From Micromonospora sp. C31 (GTDB lineage Bacteria > Actinomycetota > Actinomycetes > Mycobacteriales > Micromonosporaceae), in NCBI RefSeq assembly GCF_018070575.1, contig NZ_JAGPXN010000017.1, positions 1 through 64,000 on the forward strand: 64,000 nucleotides of DNA, in the 5' to 3' direction. Shown piece by piece: positions 6,083-15,048 of this stretch. The position numbers and the translations under genes are program-made. Numbering within the stretch: position 1 is the first letter of the stretch; the number at the start of each line of letters is the position of its first letter. The notes under the pieces are model-generated. The model did no database searches, had not been told where the DNA came from, and saw nothing but the letters and a program-made list of their open reading frames with translations.

Positions 6083-8396
6083 ACCAGCCGGGCCGGGCAG
6101 GCAGCCGCCCGGTCACGTCGCCCCGCTGACGCAGTACGTGCTCAAGCTGGTCAGCCGCTGCGACCTCGCCTGCGACCACTGCTACGTCTACGAACACCCC
6201 GACCAGTCCTGGCGGCGCCAGCCCCGGGTGATGGCCCCCGCCACGGTGCAGGCCGTCGCGCAGCGGATCGCGGAGCACGCGGCGACGCACCGGATCGACG
6301 TCGTACGGGTGGTCCTGCACGGTGGCGAGCCTCTGCTCGCGGGCGCGGCCCGGCTCGACGCCACCGCCGCCACCCTGCGGCGCGTCATCGACCCGGTGGC
6401 CCGACTCGACCTGCGGATGCAGTCCAACGGTGTGCTGCTCACCCCGGCGACCTGCGACGTGCTGGTCGCCCACGACGTCAAGGTCGGGATCTCGCTCGAC
6501 GGCGACCGGGCCGCCAACGACCGGCACCGCCGGCACGCCAACGGGTCGAGCAGCCACCGGCAGGTGCTACGGGCGCTGTCGCTGCTGCGCAGCCCCGCCT
6601 ACCGCACCAGCTACGCGGGCATCCTCTGCACCGTCGACCTCGCCAACGACCCCGTCCGGGTCTACGAGGCGCTGCTGGCCGAGGAGCCGCCGCACGTCGA
6701 CTTCCTGCTGCCGCACGCCAACTGGGACAGTCCGCCCGCCCGGCCCGACGGCCTCGCCACGCCGTACGCCGACTGGCTGCTGGCCGTCCACCGGCGCTGG
6801 CTGGACGACGGGCGCCCGGTGCCGATCCGCCTGCTGGAGTCCCTGCTCGCCAGCGCGGTCGGGCACGGCAGCCGCACCGAGGCGGTCGGGCTCGGCCCGG
6901 CCGACCTGGTCGTCGTAGAGACCGACGGCACCTTCGAGCAGGTCGACTCGCTCAAGTCCGCCTTCGACGGCGCCGCCGCCACCGGCCTGGACGTCTTCCG
7001 CCACCGGGTCGACGACGCCGCGGCCCACCCGGCGATCGCCGTACGGCAGAGCGGTCTGGCCGGCCTCTGCGCGACCTGCCGCGCGTGCCCGGTCGTCGGG
7101 CACTGCGGAGGCGGCCTCTACGCCCACCGCTACCGCGCCGGCAACGGCTTCGACAACCCGTCCGTCTACTGCCCGGACCTGCTGAGACTCGTCCACGTGG
7201 TGACGGCCGCCCCGGCCACCGACGAGCCGACCCGGCCCACCGACTCGCTCAGCCCGCGGGTCCTCGACGACCTCGCCTCCGGCGCCGGCACGACGGCCTC
7301 GGCGGCGCAGCTCGCCGCCGTCCACCTGGCGCTGGTGCGTGCCCTGCTGGTCACGCTCGGCGAGCGGGCCGGCAGCGATCCGGTGGCGGCCGACGGGTGG
7401 CGGCTGCTGGTCCACCTGGACGACGCGCACCCCGACGCCGTCCGCGCCGTGCTGGCCCACCCCTTCGTACGCCGCTGGGCCCGGCGGTGCCGCGACGGTG
7501 CGGCCGAGCTGTCCCACCTGGCCTGCGTGGCGGCGGCCGCCGCCGTCCGCGCCCGGGTCCGGGCCGACCTGCCCGTCCCGGTGCGCGACGGGATGGTCAA
7601 CCTGCCGACGCTCGGCGCGCTCGCGGTCGGCTACGAGCGGGGCGTCGTCCGGCTCGTCACCGACGACGGGGACGTCCGGCTCGCCGGCCGGCGGGTCACC
7701 GCCGACGCGGGCCACGACGACGCTTCGGGCCGGGAGGACGGGCCCGACGGCTGGCTGCCGGTGCGCTCGGTGCGCCTCGGCGGGGACCGGCTGCTGCTGG
7801 AGGACACCGATCCGCACCGGGAGTGCTACGACCTGCCGGTCGAGCGGCGGCTGTCCGGCGCCGCCGCGCTGCGGTGGACGCGGCAGTTGGAGCGGGCGGT
7901 GCGGCGGATCGACGCCGAGGCCGCCGGTTACGCGGCGGGGGTCCGCACCCTGCTGCGGGCCGTCGTGCCGCTGCGGGCGGAGCCGACCGGCCGGTTCCGC
8001 AGCGCCGCCGCCGGCGCCGCCTTCGGCGCGGTGGCCGTCACCGCCGTCCCCGACGACGCCACCCTCGCCGTGCTGCTGGTGCACGAGGTGCAGCACCTCA
8101 AGCTCAGCGCGGTGCTGGACGTCTGCGACCTGTTCGACCGCGACGACGCCCGGACGCTGCGCGTGCCGTGGCGGGACGACCCCCGCCCGGTGGAGGGCGT
8201 GCTGCACGGCGTCTACGCCCACCTGGCCGTCGCCGACGTGTGGCGCCACCGCCCCGGCCCGGCTGCCGAGGGCCACTTCCGCCGCTACCGGGCGTGGACC
8301 GACGAGGCCCTCGACGCCCTGCTCGACCTCGACGTCCTGACCGCCGCCGGCGAGCGGTTCGTGCGGGGGATGCGCGACACGGTGGACGGATGGTGA
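6048..8396 (+). CDS. fxsB: FxsB radical SAM/SPASM enzyme fused to HExxH domain
   Basis: A 782-residue cytoplasmic maturase. Residues 25-240 form a radical SAM core with the cluster motif CDLACDHC (C38, C42, C45) and H-G-G-E-P. A SPASM-type Cys cluster follows at about 345-385 (CATCRACPVVGHC...YCPD). Residues about 410-782 form a second domain with HEVQH at 679-683, the metal motif of the HExxH domain that extends many FxsB proteins and is thought to hydroxylate the peptide. It should crosslink FxsA at F53/S55. It overlaps fxsA upstream and the AAC(3)-like gene downstream. A second start, ATG at 6054, is nearly equivalent. Confidence 0.9.
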   Translation: MSMSRPSSLRSEPAGPGRQPPGHVAPLTQYVLKLVSRCDLACDHCYVYEHPDQSWRRQPRVMAPATVQAVAQRIAEHAATHRIDVVRVVLHGGEPLLAGAARLDATAATLRRVIDPVARLDLRMQSNGVLLTPATCDVLVAHDVKVGISLDGDRAANDRHRRHANGSSSHRQVLRALSLLRSPAYRTSYAGILCTVDLANDPVRVYEALLAEEPPHVDFLLPHANWDSPPARPDGLATPYADWLLAVHRRWLDDGRPVPIRLLESLLASAVGHGSRTEAVGLGPADLVVVETDGTFEQVDSLKSAFDGAAATGLDVFRHRVDDAAAHPAIAVRQSGLAGLCATCRACPVVGHCGGGLYAHRYRAGNGFDNPSVYCPDLLRLVHVVTAAPATDEPTRPTDSLSPRVLDDLASGAGTTASAAQLAAVHLALVRALLVTLGERAGSDPVAADGWRLLVHLDDAHPDAVRAVLAHPFVRRWARRCRDGAAELSHLACVAAAAAVRARVRADLPVPVRDGMVNLPTLGALAVGYERGVVRLVTDDGDVRLAGRRVTADAGHDDASGREDGPDGWLPVRSVRLGGDRLLLEDTDPHRECYDLPVERRLSGAAALRWTRQLERAVRRIDAEAAGYAAGVRTLLRAVVPLRAEPTGRFRSAAAGAAFGAVAVTAVPDDATLAVLLVHEVQHLKLSAVLDVCDLFDRDDARTLRVPWRDDPRPVEGVLHGVYAHLAVADVWRHRPGPAAEGHFRRYRAWTDEALDALLDLDVLTAAGERFVRGMRDTVDGW

Positions 8397-9190
8397 CCGC
8401 CGGCCTGCTCCGGCGGGGCACGCTGACGGCTGACCTGCGCGCGCTGGGGCTGCCGTCGGGGGCCACCGTGCTGGTGCACTGCGCCCTGTCCCGCGTCGGG
8501 CGGGTGGCGGGCGGCCCCGCCGCGCTGCTGGCGGCCCTGCGGGACGTGCTGGGCGGCTCGGGGACGGTGGTCGTACCGGCGCAGACCGCCGGCAACTCGA
8601 CCACGTCGCGGACGTTCCGCGTGGCGACCGCCGGCATGGACCCCACCGAGGTCGCGGCGGCGGAGGCGGCCATCGTGCCCTTCGACCCGGAGCGCAGCCC
8701 CGCCGAGGGCATGGGGATCTTCGCCGAGCACGTACGCCGGCAGCCGGGGGCGGCGCGCAGCCGGCACCCGCAGACGTCCTTCGCCGCTCTCGGCCCCGCC
8801 GCCGCCCGGCTCACCGCCGTCCACGACCTCGACTGCCACCTCGGCGGACGCTCACCCCTCGGCGCGCTCTACGCCGCCGACGCCGCGGTGCTGCTGCTCG
8901 GCGTCGACTGGTCCGTCTGCACGGCGTTCCACCTGGCCGAGTACCGGCTGCGCCGGCCGCCGGCCGAGCGGGCGTACCGGTGCTACGTGCGCGACGCGGC
9001 CGGGCGGCGGGCGCGACGCGACTTTCGGGCGGCGGACCTGCACGACACCGACTTCGCGCTGATCGGCCGGGCCCTGACGGACGCCGGGCCGGTGCGGGCC
9101 GGTCGGGTCGGCGCGGCCGACAGCCGGCTCGTCGGCCTTCGGGTGGCCGTCGACTTCGCCCGAGAGTGGATGGATGAGCACCGCCGGTGA
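8390..9190 (+). CDS. AAC(3)-family N-acetyltransferase in Fxs locus
   Basis: A 266-residue protein of the aminoglycoside 3-N-acetyltransferase (antibiotic_NAT) fold. Seen: a VLVHCALSRVG strand where the family has a V-x-H-S-S-L-S motif, the V-V-V-P-A-Q-T strand, and the late signature G-M-G-I-F-A-E-H-V-R-R-Q-P-G-A-x-R-S-x-H-P-Q-x-S. Normal family length. The start overlaps the fxsB stop by 7 nt (ATG at 8390; a GTG at 8393 is also possible). Location suggests it acylates the Fxs peptide or another small molecule of the locus rather than giving antibiotic resistance. That role is inference; the typical Ser-Ser is replaced by Cys-Ala here. Confidence 0.8.
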   Translation: MVTAGLLRRGTLTADLRALGLPSGATVLVHCALSRVGRVAGGPAALLAALRDVLGGSGTVVVPAQTAGNSTTSRTFRVATAGMDPTEVAAAEAAIVPFDPERSPAEGMGIFAEHVRRQPGAARSRHPQTSFAALGPAAARLTAVHDLDCHLGGRSPLGALYAADAAVLLLGVDWSVCTAFHLAEYRLRRPPAERAYRCYVRDAAGRRARRDFRAADLHDTDFALIGRALTDAGPVRAGRVGAADSRLVGLRVAVDFAREWMDEHRR

Positions 9191-9267
9191 CCGACGGGGC
9201 AGCGACGGGTTGGCGGCTGTCGATACTGTGGATGGCCGGGAGTCGCTGCACCGGTCGGGAGCGGTAG

Positions 9268-9948
9268 GTGGCAGAGGAAACGTACGGGGAGGACGAGAGC
9301 GCCCCCGTGTTCTTCCTCAGCTACGCCCGCACGAAGAACCGGGTCGCGGCGCCCCCGCGCGACACCAACCAGAAGGTCTTCCAGCTCTTCGTCGACCTGT
9401 CCGACCACGTCGTCGAGCTGCTCGGCCTCGACCCGGGACGCACGGCCGGGTTCATGGACCGGCTGCTCGACGGCGGGCAGGTGTGGACGGAGGATCTGGC
9501 CTTCGCCGCCGGCCACTGCCAGGTCTTCATCCCGTTGATCTCGCCGCAGTACCTGAACAGCGCCTGGTGCGCGAAGGAGTGGCACGCGTTCACCCGGCGG
9601 CAGGTGCTGCACCGGCCGGGCGCCGGGCAGTCCGCCGGCGAGACGCCGGTCATCCCGGTCAACTGGTCGGTGGTGGACTCCCGACGGCTGCCGGCGGTCG
9701 TGTCGCGGCGGCAGATGTTCAACCCGACCCGGCTGCCCCCGGACATCGCCCCGCAATACCACGACGAGGGCATCTACGGCCTGCTGAGCCTCGGCAAGAA
9801 CGGCAAGGACGCCTACGACGCGGTGGTCTGGCGGCTGGCGCAGCGGATCGCCCGGGCCTACCAGACGCACTGGGTGCGGGCGGAGGTCCCGGGCGACGTA
9901 CGGCAGTTGCGCGAGACGTTCGAGGAGGTCGGGCATGACGTGGTCTGA
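9268..9948 (+). CDS. TIR domain protein
   Basis: A 226-residue protein with a TIR-like fold over most of its length: V-F-F-L-S-Y-A-R (residues 13-20), a central helix with G-F-M-D, V-F-I-P-L-I-S-P-Q-Y-L-N-S-A-W-C-A-K-E-W (boxes 2-3), and a final I-P-V-N-W strand. TIR domains either bind partner TIR domains or cleave NAD; the conserved W-C-x-x-E segment is typical of bacterial members. GTG start behind GGGAGCGG. The last 14 nt overlap the next gene, fxsC, which is also TIR-like, so the two are probably made together and may form one complex. Confidence 0.75.
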   Translation: MAEETYGEDESAPVFFLSYARTKNRVAAPPRDTNQKVFQLFVDLSDHVVELLGLDPGRTAGFMDRLLDGGQVWTEDLAFAAGHCQVFIPLISPQYLNSAWCAKEWHAFTRRQVLHRPGAGQSAGETPVIPVNWSVVDSRRLPAVVSRRQMFNPTRLPPDIAPQYHDEGIYGLLSLGKNGKDAYDAVVWRLAQRIARAYQTHWVRAEVPGDVRQLRETFEEVGHDVV

Positions 9949-11146
9949 CCTCCCGGGGGTCGGCGCGGTCCCCCGCCGGGAGACCTACTTCTTCCTCAGC
10001 TACGCGCACTCGGTGCCGCTGGCGGCCGCGTCCCGCCCGGACACCGACTACTGGGTCAGCCGGTTCTTCCACGACCTGGCCGCAGCCGTGCGACGCGGTG
10101 CCACGAGGAGCGGCGACCTCGACGCCGGCTTCTTCGACGGTCAGGTCAGTCCCGGGGCCGACCTGCGGCAGACCCTCACCGAGGCACTCAGCCTGGCCCA
10201 CGTCTTCGTGCCGCTGCACTCGCCGAACTACTTCCGCAACGCGTGGGCGCTGGGCGAACGCGAGTCGTTCCGCAGCCGCCTCACCCGCCTCGCCCCGGCG
10301 CAGGCCGAACGGCACCTGGTGCCGGTGCTGTGGCTGCCGCTGCCGTCGCGGGGCGACCGGCCGGAGACGACGCGGGCCCTCGACCTGGTCCCCGACGCCG
10401 ACGACCGGGCCGACTACGCCGAGAACGGGCTGCGCGCCCTCTGCAAGCTCAGCGCCTACCGCCGCCGTTACGAGAGCGTCCTCGCGGCGCTGGCGGCGCG
10501 GATCGTCACGGTGACCGAGACCCAGCCACTGACCCGTTCCCGGGCGGCGGCCCTGTCCAGCCACCCGGTCCCCGACGGCGGTGGCCCGGCGCTGGTGGTC
10601 ACCGCCCTCACCGACCACGCGCGGTGGCGGCCGTACGCCGGGCAGCACGAGCTGGCGGTGGCCGACTACGTGGCCGCGACCGCCGAACGGCTCGGCCTGC
10701 CCACCCGGGTCGTCGACCTGGCGGCGGCCCGCGCCCTTGCGCCGGTGAACCCCACCGTCGTGCTGGTGGACGCCGCAGCCGGTGCCGCCGCGGCCCGGGC
10801 CGCGCTGGACGGCCTGCCCCGCTGGGTCGTCCCGCTGGTCATCGCCGCCGGCCACGAGCGTGGCGAGTCGGCGCCCGAGTCGATCGCCGGTACGTTGCAG
10901 GACGCCGGGTTCCCCCGGGTCCTGCCGGTGCGCGCGATCGACGAGTTCGAGCGCTGCGCGCCGCTGCTGGTGACCGAGGCCCGCAAGCAGTTCCTCCGGC
11001 ACGGCCCGGTGGACCCGCCCGACGGCCCGGCCGTCCCCAGGCCGAGCCTGTGGCCGTCCCGGCCGCCCGACGGCCCGCCGGGAACCGGTCCGGGCCTGCC
11101 GCCGGTGCGGCCGTTCGACACCACCCGAGGGAAGGACGAGCGATGA
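9935..11146 (+). CDS. fxsC: FxsC TIR-like protein
   Basis: A 403-residue protein. Residues about 14-190 are TIR-like: Y-F-F-L-S-Y-A-H, G-F-F-D, H-V-F-V-P-L-H-S-P-N-Y-F-R-N-A-W-A-L-G-E-R-E. Residues about 210-350 form a second alpha/beta domain, followed by a Pro-rich tail. This two-part architecture is the FxsC family found only with FxSxx peptides. Compared with the preceding TIR protein it lacks the Cys of the W-C-x-x-E segment. It overlaps the gene before (14 nt) and after (ATGA), placing it firmly in the fxs operon. Its role is unknown; partner recognition for FxsT is a reasonable guess. Confidence 0.85.
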   Translation: MTWSDLPGVGAVPRRETYFFLSYAHSVPLAAASRPDTDYWVSRFFHDLAAAVRRGATRSGDLDAGFFDGQVSPGADLRQTLTEALSLAHVFVPLHSPNYFRNAWALGERESFRSRLTRLAPAQAERHLVPVLWLPLPSRGDRPETTRALDLVPDADDRADYAENGLRALCKLSAYRRRYESVLAALAARIVTVTETQPLTRSRAAALSSHPVPDGGGPALVVTALTDHARWRPYAGQHELAVADYVAATAERLGLPTRVVDLAAARALAPVNPTVVLVDAAAGAAAARAALDGLPRWVVPLVIAAGHERGESAPESIAGTLQDAGFPRVLPVRAIDEFERCAPLLVTEARKQFLRHGPVDPPDGPAVPRPSLWPSRPPDGPPGTGPGLPPVRPFDTTRGKDER

Positions 11147-14100
11147 CGCCATCGCGCGAGGGTCAGGTCGTCACCTTCTACTCCTACAAGGGCGGTACGG
11201 GCCGCACGATGGCGCTGGCCAACACCGCGTGGATCCTCGCCGCGAACGGCCAGCGGGTACTGGTCGCGGACTGGGACCTGGAGTCTCCCGGCCTGCACCG
11301 CTTCTACGCCCCGTTCCTCGACCCGGAGCAGGTCGCCACCACCGGGGGCGTCATGGACCTGATCCTCGACTACGAGTGGGAGAACGCCCGCCGGCGCGAG
11401 GAGACCGGCGCCGACCCCCGGCCGGGCGACTGGCACCGCGAGTACGCCCGGGTGCACCGGTACGCGTTCTCGGTGGGGTGGGAGTTCCCCGGCGGCGGCA
11501 GCCTCGACCTGCTGCTGGCCGGCCGGCACAACCCCGACTACGCCACCAGCGTCACCGGCCTCAACTGGGACAACTTCTACAACCGGCTCGGTGGCGCGCA
11601 GTTCTTCGACGCGCTGCGCGAGGACATGAAGCGGCACTACGACTACGCCCTGATCGACAGCCGCACCGGCATCAGCGACGTCGCCGAGATCTGCACCATC
11701 CACCTGCCCGACGTTCTGGTCGACTGCTTCACCCTCAGTGACCAGGGCATCGACGGCGCCGCCGCGGTGGCCGCCCGGGTGCGCGACTACGAGGGGCGCC
11801 GGGCCCGGCGGGTGCTGCCCGTGCCGATGCGGGTCGACGACGGGGAGAAGGGCAAGCGGGACGCCGGACGGTCGCTGGCCATGCAGCGCTTCGCCGGCCT
11901 GCCGGGGGGCATGACCGACAGCGAGCGGCAGGCCTACTGGCTGACCGTCGAGGTGCCCTACCGCGCGTACTACGCCTACGAGGAGACGCTGGCGACGTTC
12001 GGCGACGAACCGGGCGGCCGGACCACCCTGCTGTCCGCGTACGAGACGTTGACCAGTCACATCACCAACGGCAGGATCACCGGCCTGCCCCGGATGGACG
12101 ACCAGTTGCGCCGCCGCACGGTGCAGCGCTTCGAGCGCAAGCCGACGGTCGTGGACGAGCTGATCGTGCTGCGGCACGTGCCCGAGGACCAGGTCTGGGC
12201 GGAGTGGGCGCAGGCCGTCCTGCACTCCGCCGACCTGCGGGTGGTCACCGCCGCCCTGGACGGGCCGGCGCCCGAGCCGACGGGCACGGCGTTCCGGGAG
12301 GTGCGGCTGCTCTCCCGGGCCTACCTGGCCCAGCACGCCCGCGCCGGGAGCGGCGACGACCGGGCCGCGTCGGGCTGGCTGGCCGTGCACGTCGACGACA
12401 CCCCGCCCGTGCCGGACGTCCCGGTCGGCAGCTGGACGGCCGTGCACGACCTCACCGCCGAGGACGCGGCCACCCACCTGCTGAAGCTGGTCGGGCGCCC
12501 GGTGGGCGCGGCCGGCCTGCGTCCCGTCCGCTTCCCGGGGGTACGCGCCACGGTCTTCAACGCGCCGGCCCGCAACGCCCGCTTCACCGGGCGCGAGGAC
12601 CTGCTGCGCCAGCTGCGCGAGGAGCTGAAGGCGTCGGGCGGCGGCGGCCCGGTCGCGCTGCGGGGCGGTCCCGGCCTCGGCAAGACGCAGCTCGCCATCG
12701 AGTACGCGCACCGGTTCCGGGGCGCGTACGACATCATCTGGTGGGTCGCGGCCGACCCGCCGCAGTTCGTCGACGTGATCATGACGGAACTCAGCGACGA
12801 GCTGGGCCTGCCGAGCCAGGCGACGATCCCGGAGACCAACCGCGCCCTGCGGCAGCGCCTGGGCCAGACCGAGCGCCGTGCCGACGGCAGCGCGCCGCCG
12901 CACTGGCTGCTGGTCTTCGACAACGCCGACCAGTACGAGGACGTCCGGCCCTACCTGCCGCAGGGCAACGGCCACGTGCTGGTCACCACGCGCAACCCCG
13001 ACTGGGGCGACCTGGCCCGGGCGGTGGACGTCGAGGCGTTCGACCGGGCGGAGAGCGTGGCGCACCTGCGCGCCCGCCTGGGCGAGCACCTGCTCAGCGT
13101 CGCCGACGCCGAGCAGGTCGCCGACGCCGTGGAGAACGTGCCGATCTTCGTCGCGACGGTGGGGGCGTGGCTGGCCGACACCCGGACGCCGGTCGACGAA
13201 TACCTCGCCGGGCTGCGCCGCACCGGCCTGGAGACGGAGGTCTGGGACCTCCCGCTGCGACGGCTGCGGGAAGCCTCGCCGGGCGCCTACCGGCTGCTCC
13301 AGCTCGCGTCGGTGCTCGCCCCCGAGATCTCCCTCGACCTGCTCTACGGCGACCAGGTGGCCCGGGTCGTCGCCCCGCACGACCCGGTGGTCGCCGCCCG
13401 GGTCGCCGACCGGGTGTCCGAACGCGACATCGCGGCGGCGCTGGTGCAGCGGATGAACAAACTGGCGCTGATCAAGCTCGACCCGCACGCCCACCGGGTG
13501 CAGGTGCACCGGCTGTTGCAGGCTGCCCTGCGCGCCCGGATGTCCGACGACGAACTGGTCACGGTCAAGCACGAGGTGCACCGCGTCCTCGCCGGGTCGC
13601 GCCCGCCGGGCGAGGTGGAGGACCCGGCGAACCGGCAGCGGTTCCGGATGCTCTGGCCGCACCTCGACGGCTCCGACGCGGTCTCCTGCCGCGACGACAA
13701 CGTCCGGCAGCTGGTGATCGACCGGGTTCGCTACATCTACGTCAACGGCGGCTACGAGCAGGGCGAGCGGTACGCGCGGGAGACCGACGCCGTCTGGTCG
13801 GCGCTGCTGGCGGAGCTGCCGCCGGACGGGTCGGAGCACCGCAAGTTGCGCGTCCAGCTGCTGCACCTGCGGTTCAACTGGGCGAACGTGCTGCGCAGCC
13901 TCGGCCGGTTCGAGGAGGCCCACCGGCTCGACGAGGACACCCTGCACCAGCAGGAGGAGCTGATCGGCGACAGCCACCCGCACACCCTGATGACGGCCGG
14001 CGGCTACGGGGCCGACCTGTGTGCCCTGGGCCGCTACGGGGAGGCGTTGGAGCGCGACCTGCGGACGTACGCCGCATCGGTCGACGTCTTCGGCGACGAC

Positions 14101-15048
14101 CACCGGCGCACCCTGACCGCGGCGAACAACCTGGCCGCGTCCTACCGGCTGATGGGGATGTTCGACAAGGCCCTCGACGGCGACGAGGCCACCAACCGCC
14201 GGCTGCGCGTCGTCCTCGGCCCGGAGCACCCCTACACCCTGGCATCGGCCAACAACCTCGCCCGGGACCTGCGGGAGACCGGCGACTACGAGGGCTCCGT
14301 GGCGCTGCTGCGCGAGGTGGTGGCCGGCTACCGCAACCTCTTCGGCGAGCACTCCCGTGACCTGCTCACCGCGCAGGCCAACCTGGCCGTCTCGCTGCGC
14401 AGCACCGGGGAGATGGCCGAGGCGGCCCAACTGCTCGACGAGACCTACCAGCGGCTGCTGGCCACCCTCGGGCCGGCCAGCCCGGACACCCTGTTCAGCC
14501 GGCTGAGCCGGACGGCCAACCTGATGTTGCAGGGGCAGAGCGCGCAGGCCCTGACGGAGCTGGGCGAGGTGGAGCAGATGTTCGTCCAGGTGTTCGGCGC
14601 CGAGCACCCGTACACGCTGGTCTGCCGGATCAACCTGGGCGTGGCCCTGTGGGACGCCGGCGACACCGGCACCGCCCGGTCGCTCACCGACACGACGACG
14701 CGGACGATGCTCACCATCCTCGGCGACCGGCACCCGTTCGCCATGGCGGCGGCCAACAACGTCGCGGTCTTCACCATCCTCGCCGGGGAACCGGAGAAGG
14801 GACGCGACCGGCTGCGGGCCGTGGTGGACCAGCTCACCGAGGTGCTCGGGGCCGAGCACCCGGACACGCTGCGCAGCCGGGGCAACCTGGAGACCGCCCA
14901 ACAGGCGTTGTCCGGCGGACGGGTGAGCATCGGCCGGATGCGGATCGCCGACCGGCTCGCCAACCGGATCGGGCAGCACCACCCCAGTGTCGTGGTGCTG
15001 CGCGACGGGCGGTACGTGCGCCGGGTGCTCGACCCGCACCCCTACTGA
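11143..15048 (+). CDS. fxsT: FxsT: ParA-like/NB-ARC/TPR protein
   Basis: A 1301-residue cytoplasmic protein. Residues 8-260 form a ParA/MinD-like ATPase with the deviant Walker A KGGTGRT (16-22) and an ADWDLESPGLHRF Walker A'-type segment. Residues about 480-780 form an NB-ARC-like NTPase with P-loop GGPGLGKT (508-515) and a V-F-D-N-A-D Walker B. From about 860 to 1270 there are tetratricopeptide repeats of about 42 residues, recurring as ...G-x-x-H-P-x-T-L-x-x-x-N-N-L-A. This is the FxSxx system TPR protein; STAND-type NTPases of this plan act as signal-sensing switches. It begins in the fxsC stop codon and ends 7 nt into the opposite-strand hydrolase gene. Confidence 0.87.
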   Translation: MTPSREGQVVTFYSYKGGTGRTMALANTAWILAANGQRVLVADWDLESPGLHRFYAPFLDPEQVATTGGVMDLILDYEWENARRREETGADPRPGDWHREYARVHRYAFSVGWEFPGGGSLDLLLAGRHNPDYATSVTGLNWDNFYNRLGGAQFFDALREDMKRHYDYALIDSRTGISDVAEICTIHLPDVLVDCFTLSDQGIDGAAAVAARVRDYEGRRARRVLPVPMRVDDGEKGKRDAGRSLAMQRFAGLPGGMTDSERQAYWLTVEVPYRAYYAYEETLATFGDEPGGRTTLLSAYETLTSHITNGRITGLPRMDDQLRRRTVQRFERKPTVVDELIVLRHVPEDQVWAEWAQAVLHSADLRVVTAALDGPAPEPTGTAFREVRLLSRAYLAQHARAGSGDDRAASGWLAVHVDDTPPVPDVPVGSWTAVHDLTAEDAATHLLKLVGRPVGAAGLRPVRFPGVRATVFNAPARNARFTGREDLLRQLREELKASGGGGPVALRGGPGLGKTQLAIEYAHRFRGAYDIIWWVAADPPQFVDVIMTELSDELGLPSQATIPETNRALRQRLGQTERRADGSAPPHWLLVFDNADQYEDVRPYLPQGNGHVLVTTRNPDWGDLARAVDVEAFDRAESVAHLRARLGEHLLSVADAEQVADAVENVPIFVATVGAWLADTRTPVDEYLAGLRRTGLETEVWDLPLRRLREASPGAYRLLQLASVLAPEISLDLLYGDQVARVVAPHDPVVAARVADRVSERDIAAALVQRMNKLALIKLDPHAHRVQVHRLLQAALRARMSDDELVTVKHEVHRVLAGSRPPGEVEDPANRQRFRMLWPHLDGSDAVSCRDDNVRQLVIDRVRYIYVNGGYEQGERYARETDAVWSALLAELPPDGSEHRKLRVQLLHLRFNWANVLRSLGRFEEAHRLDEDTLHQQEELIGDSHPHTLMTAGGYGADLCALGRYGEALERDLRTYAASVDVFGDDHRRTLTAANNLAASYRLMGMFDKALDGDEATNRRLRVVLGPEHPYTLASANNLARDLRETGDYEGSVALLREVVAGYRNLFGEHSRDLLTAQANLAVSLRSTGEMAEAAQLLDETYQRLLATLGPASPDTLFSRLSRTANLMLQGQSAQALTELGEVEQMFVQVFGAEHPYTLVCRINLGVALWDAGDTGTARSLTDTTTRTMLTILGDRHPFAMAAANNVAVFTILAGEPEKGRDRLRAVVDQLTEVLGAEHPDTLRSRGNLETAQQALSGGRVSIGRMRIADRLANRIGQHHPSVVVLRDGRYVRRVLDPHPY

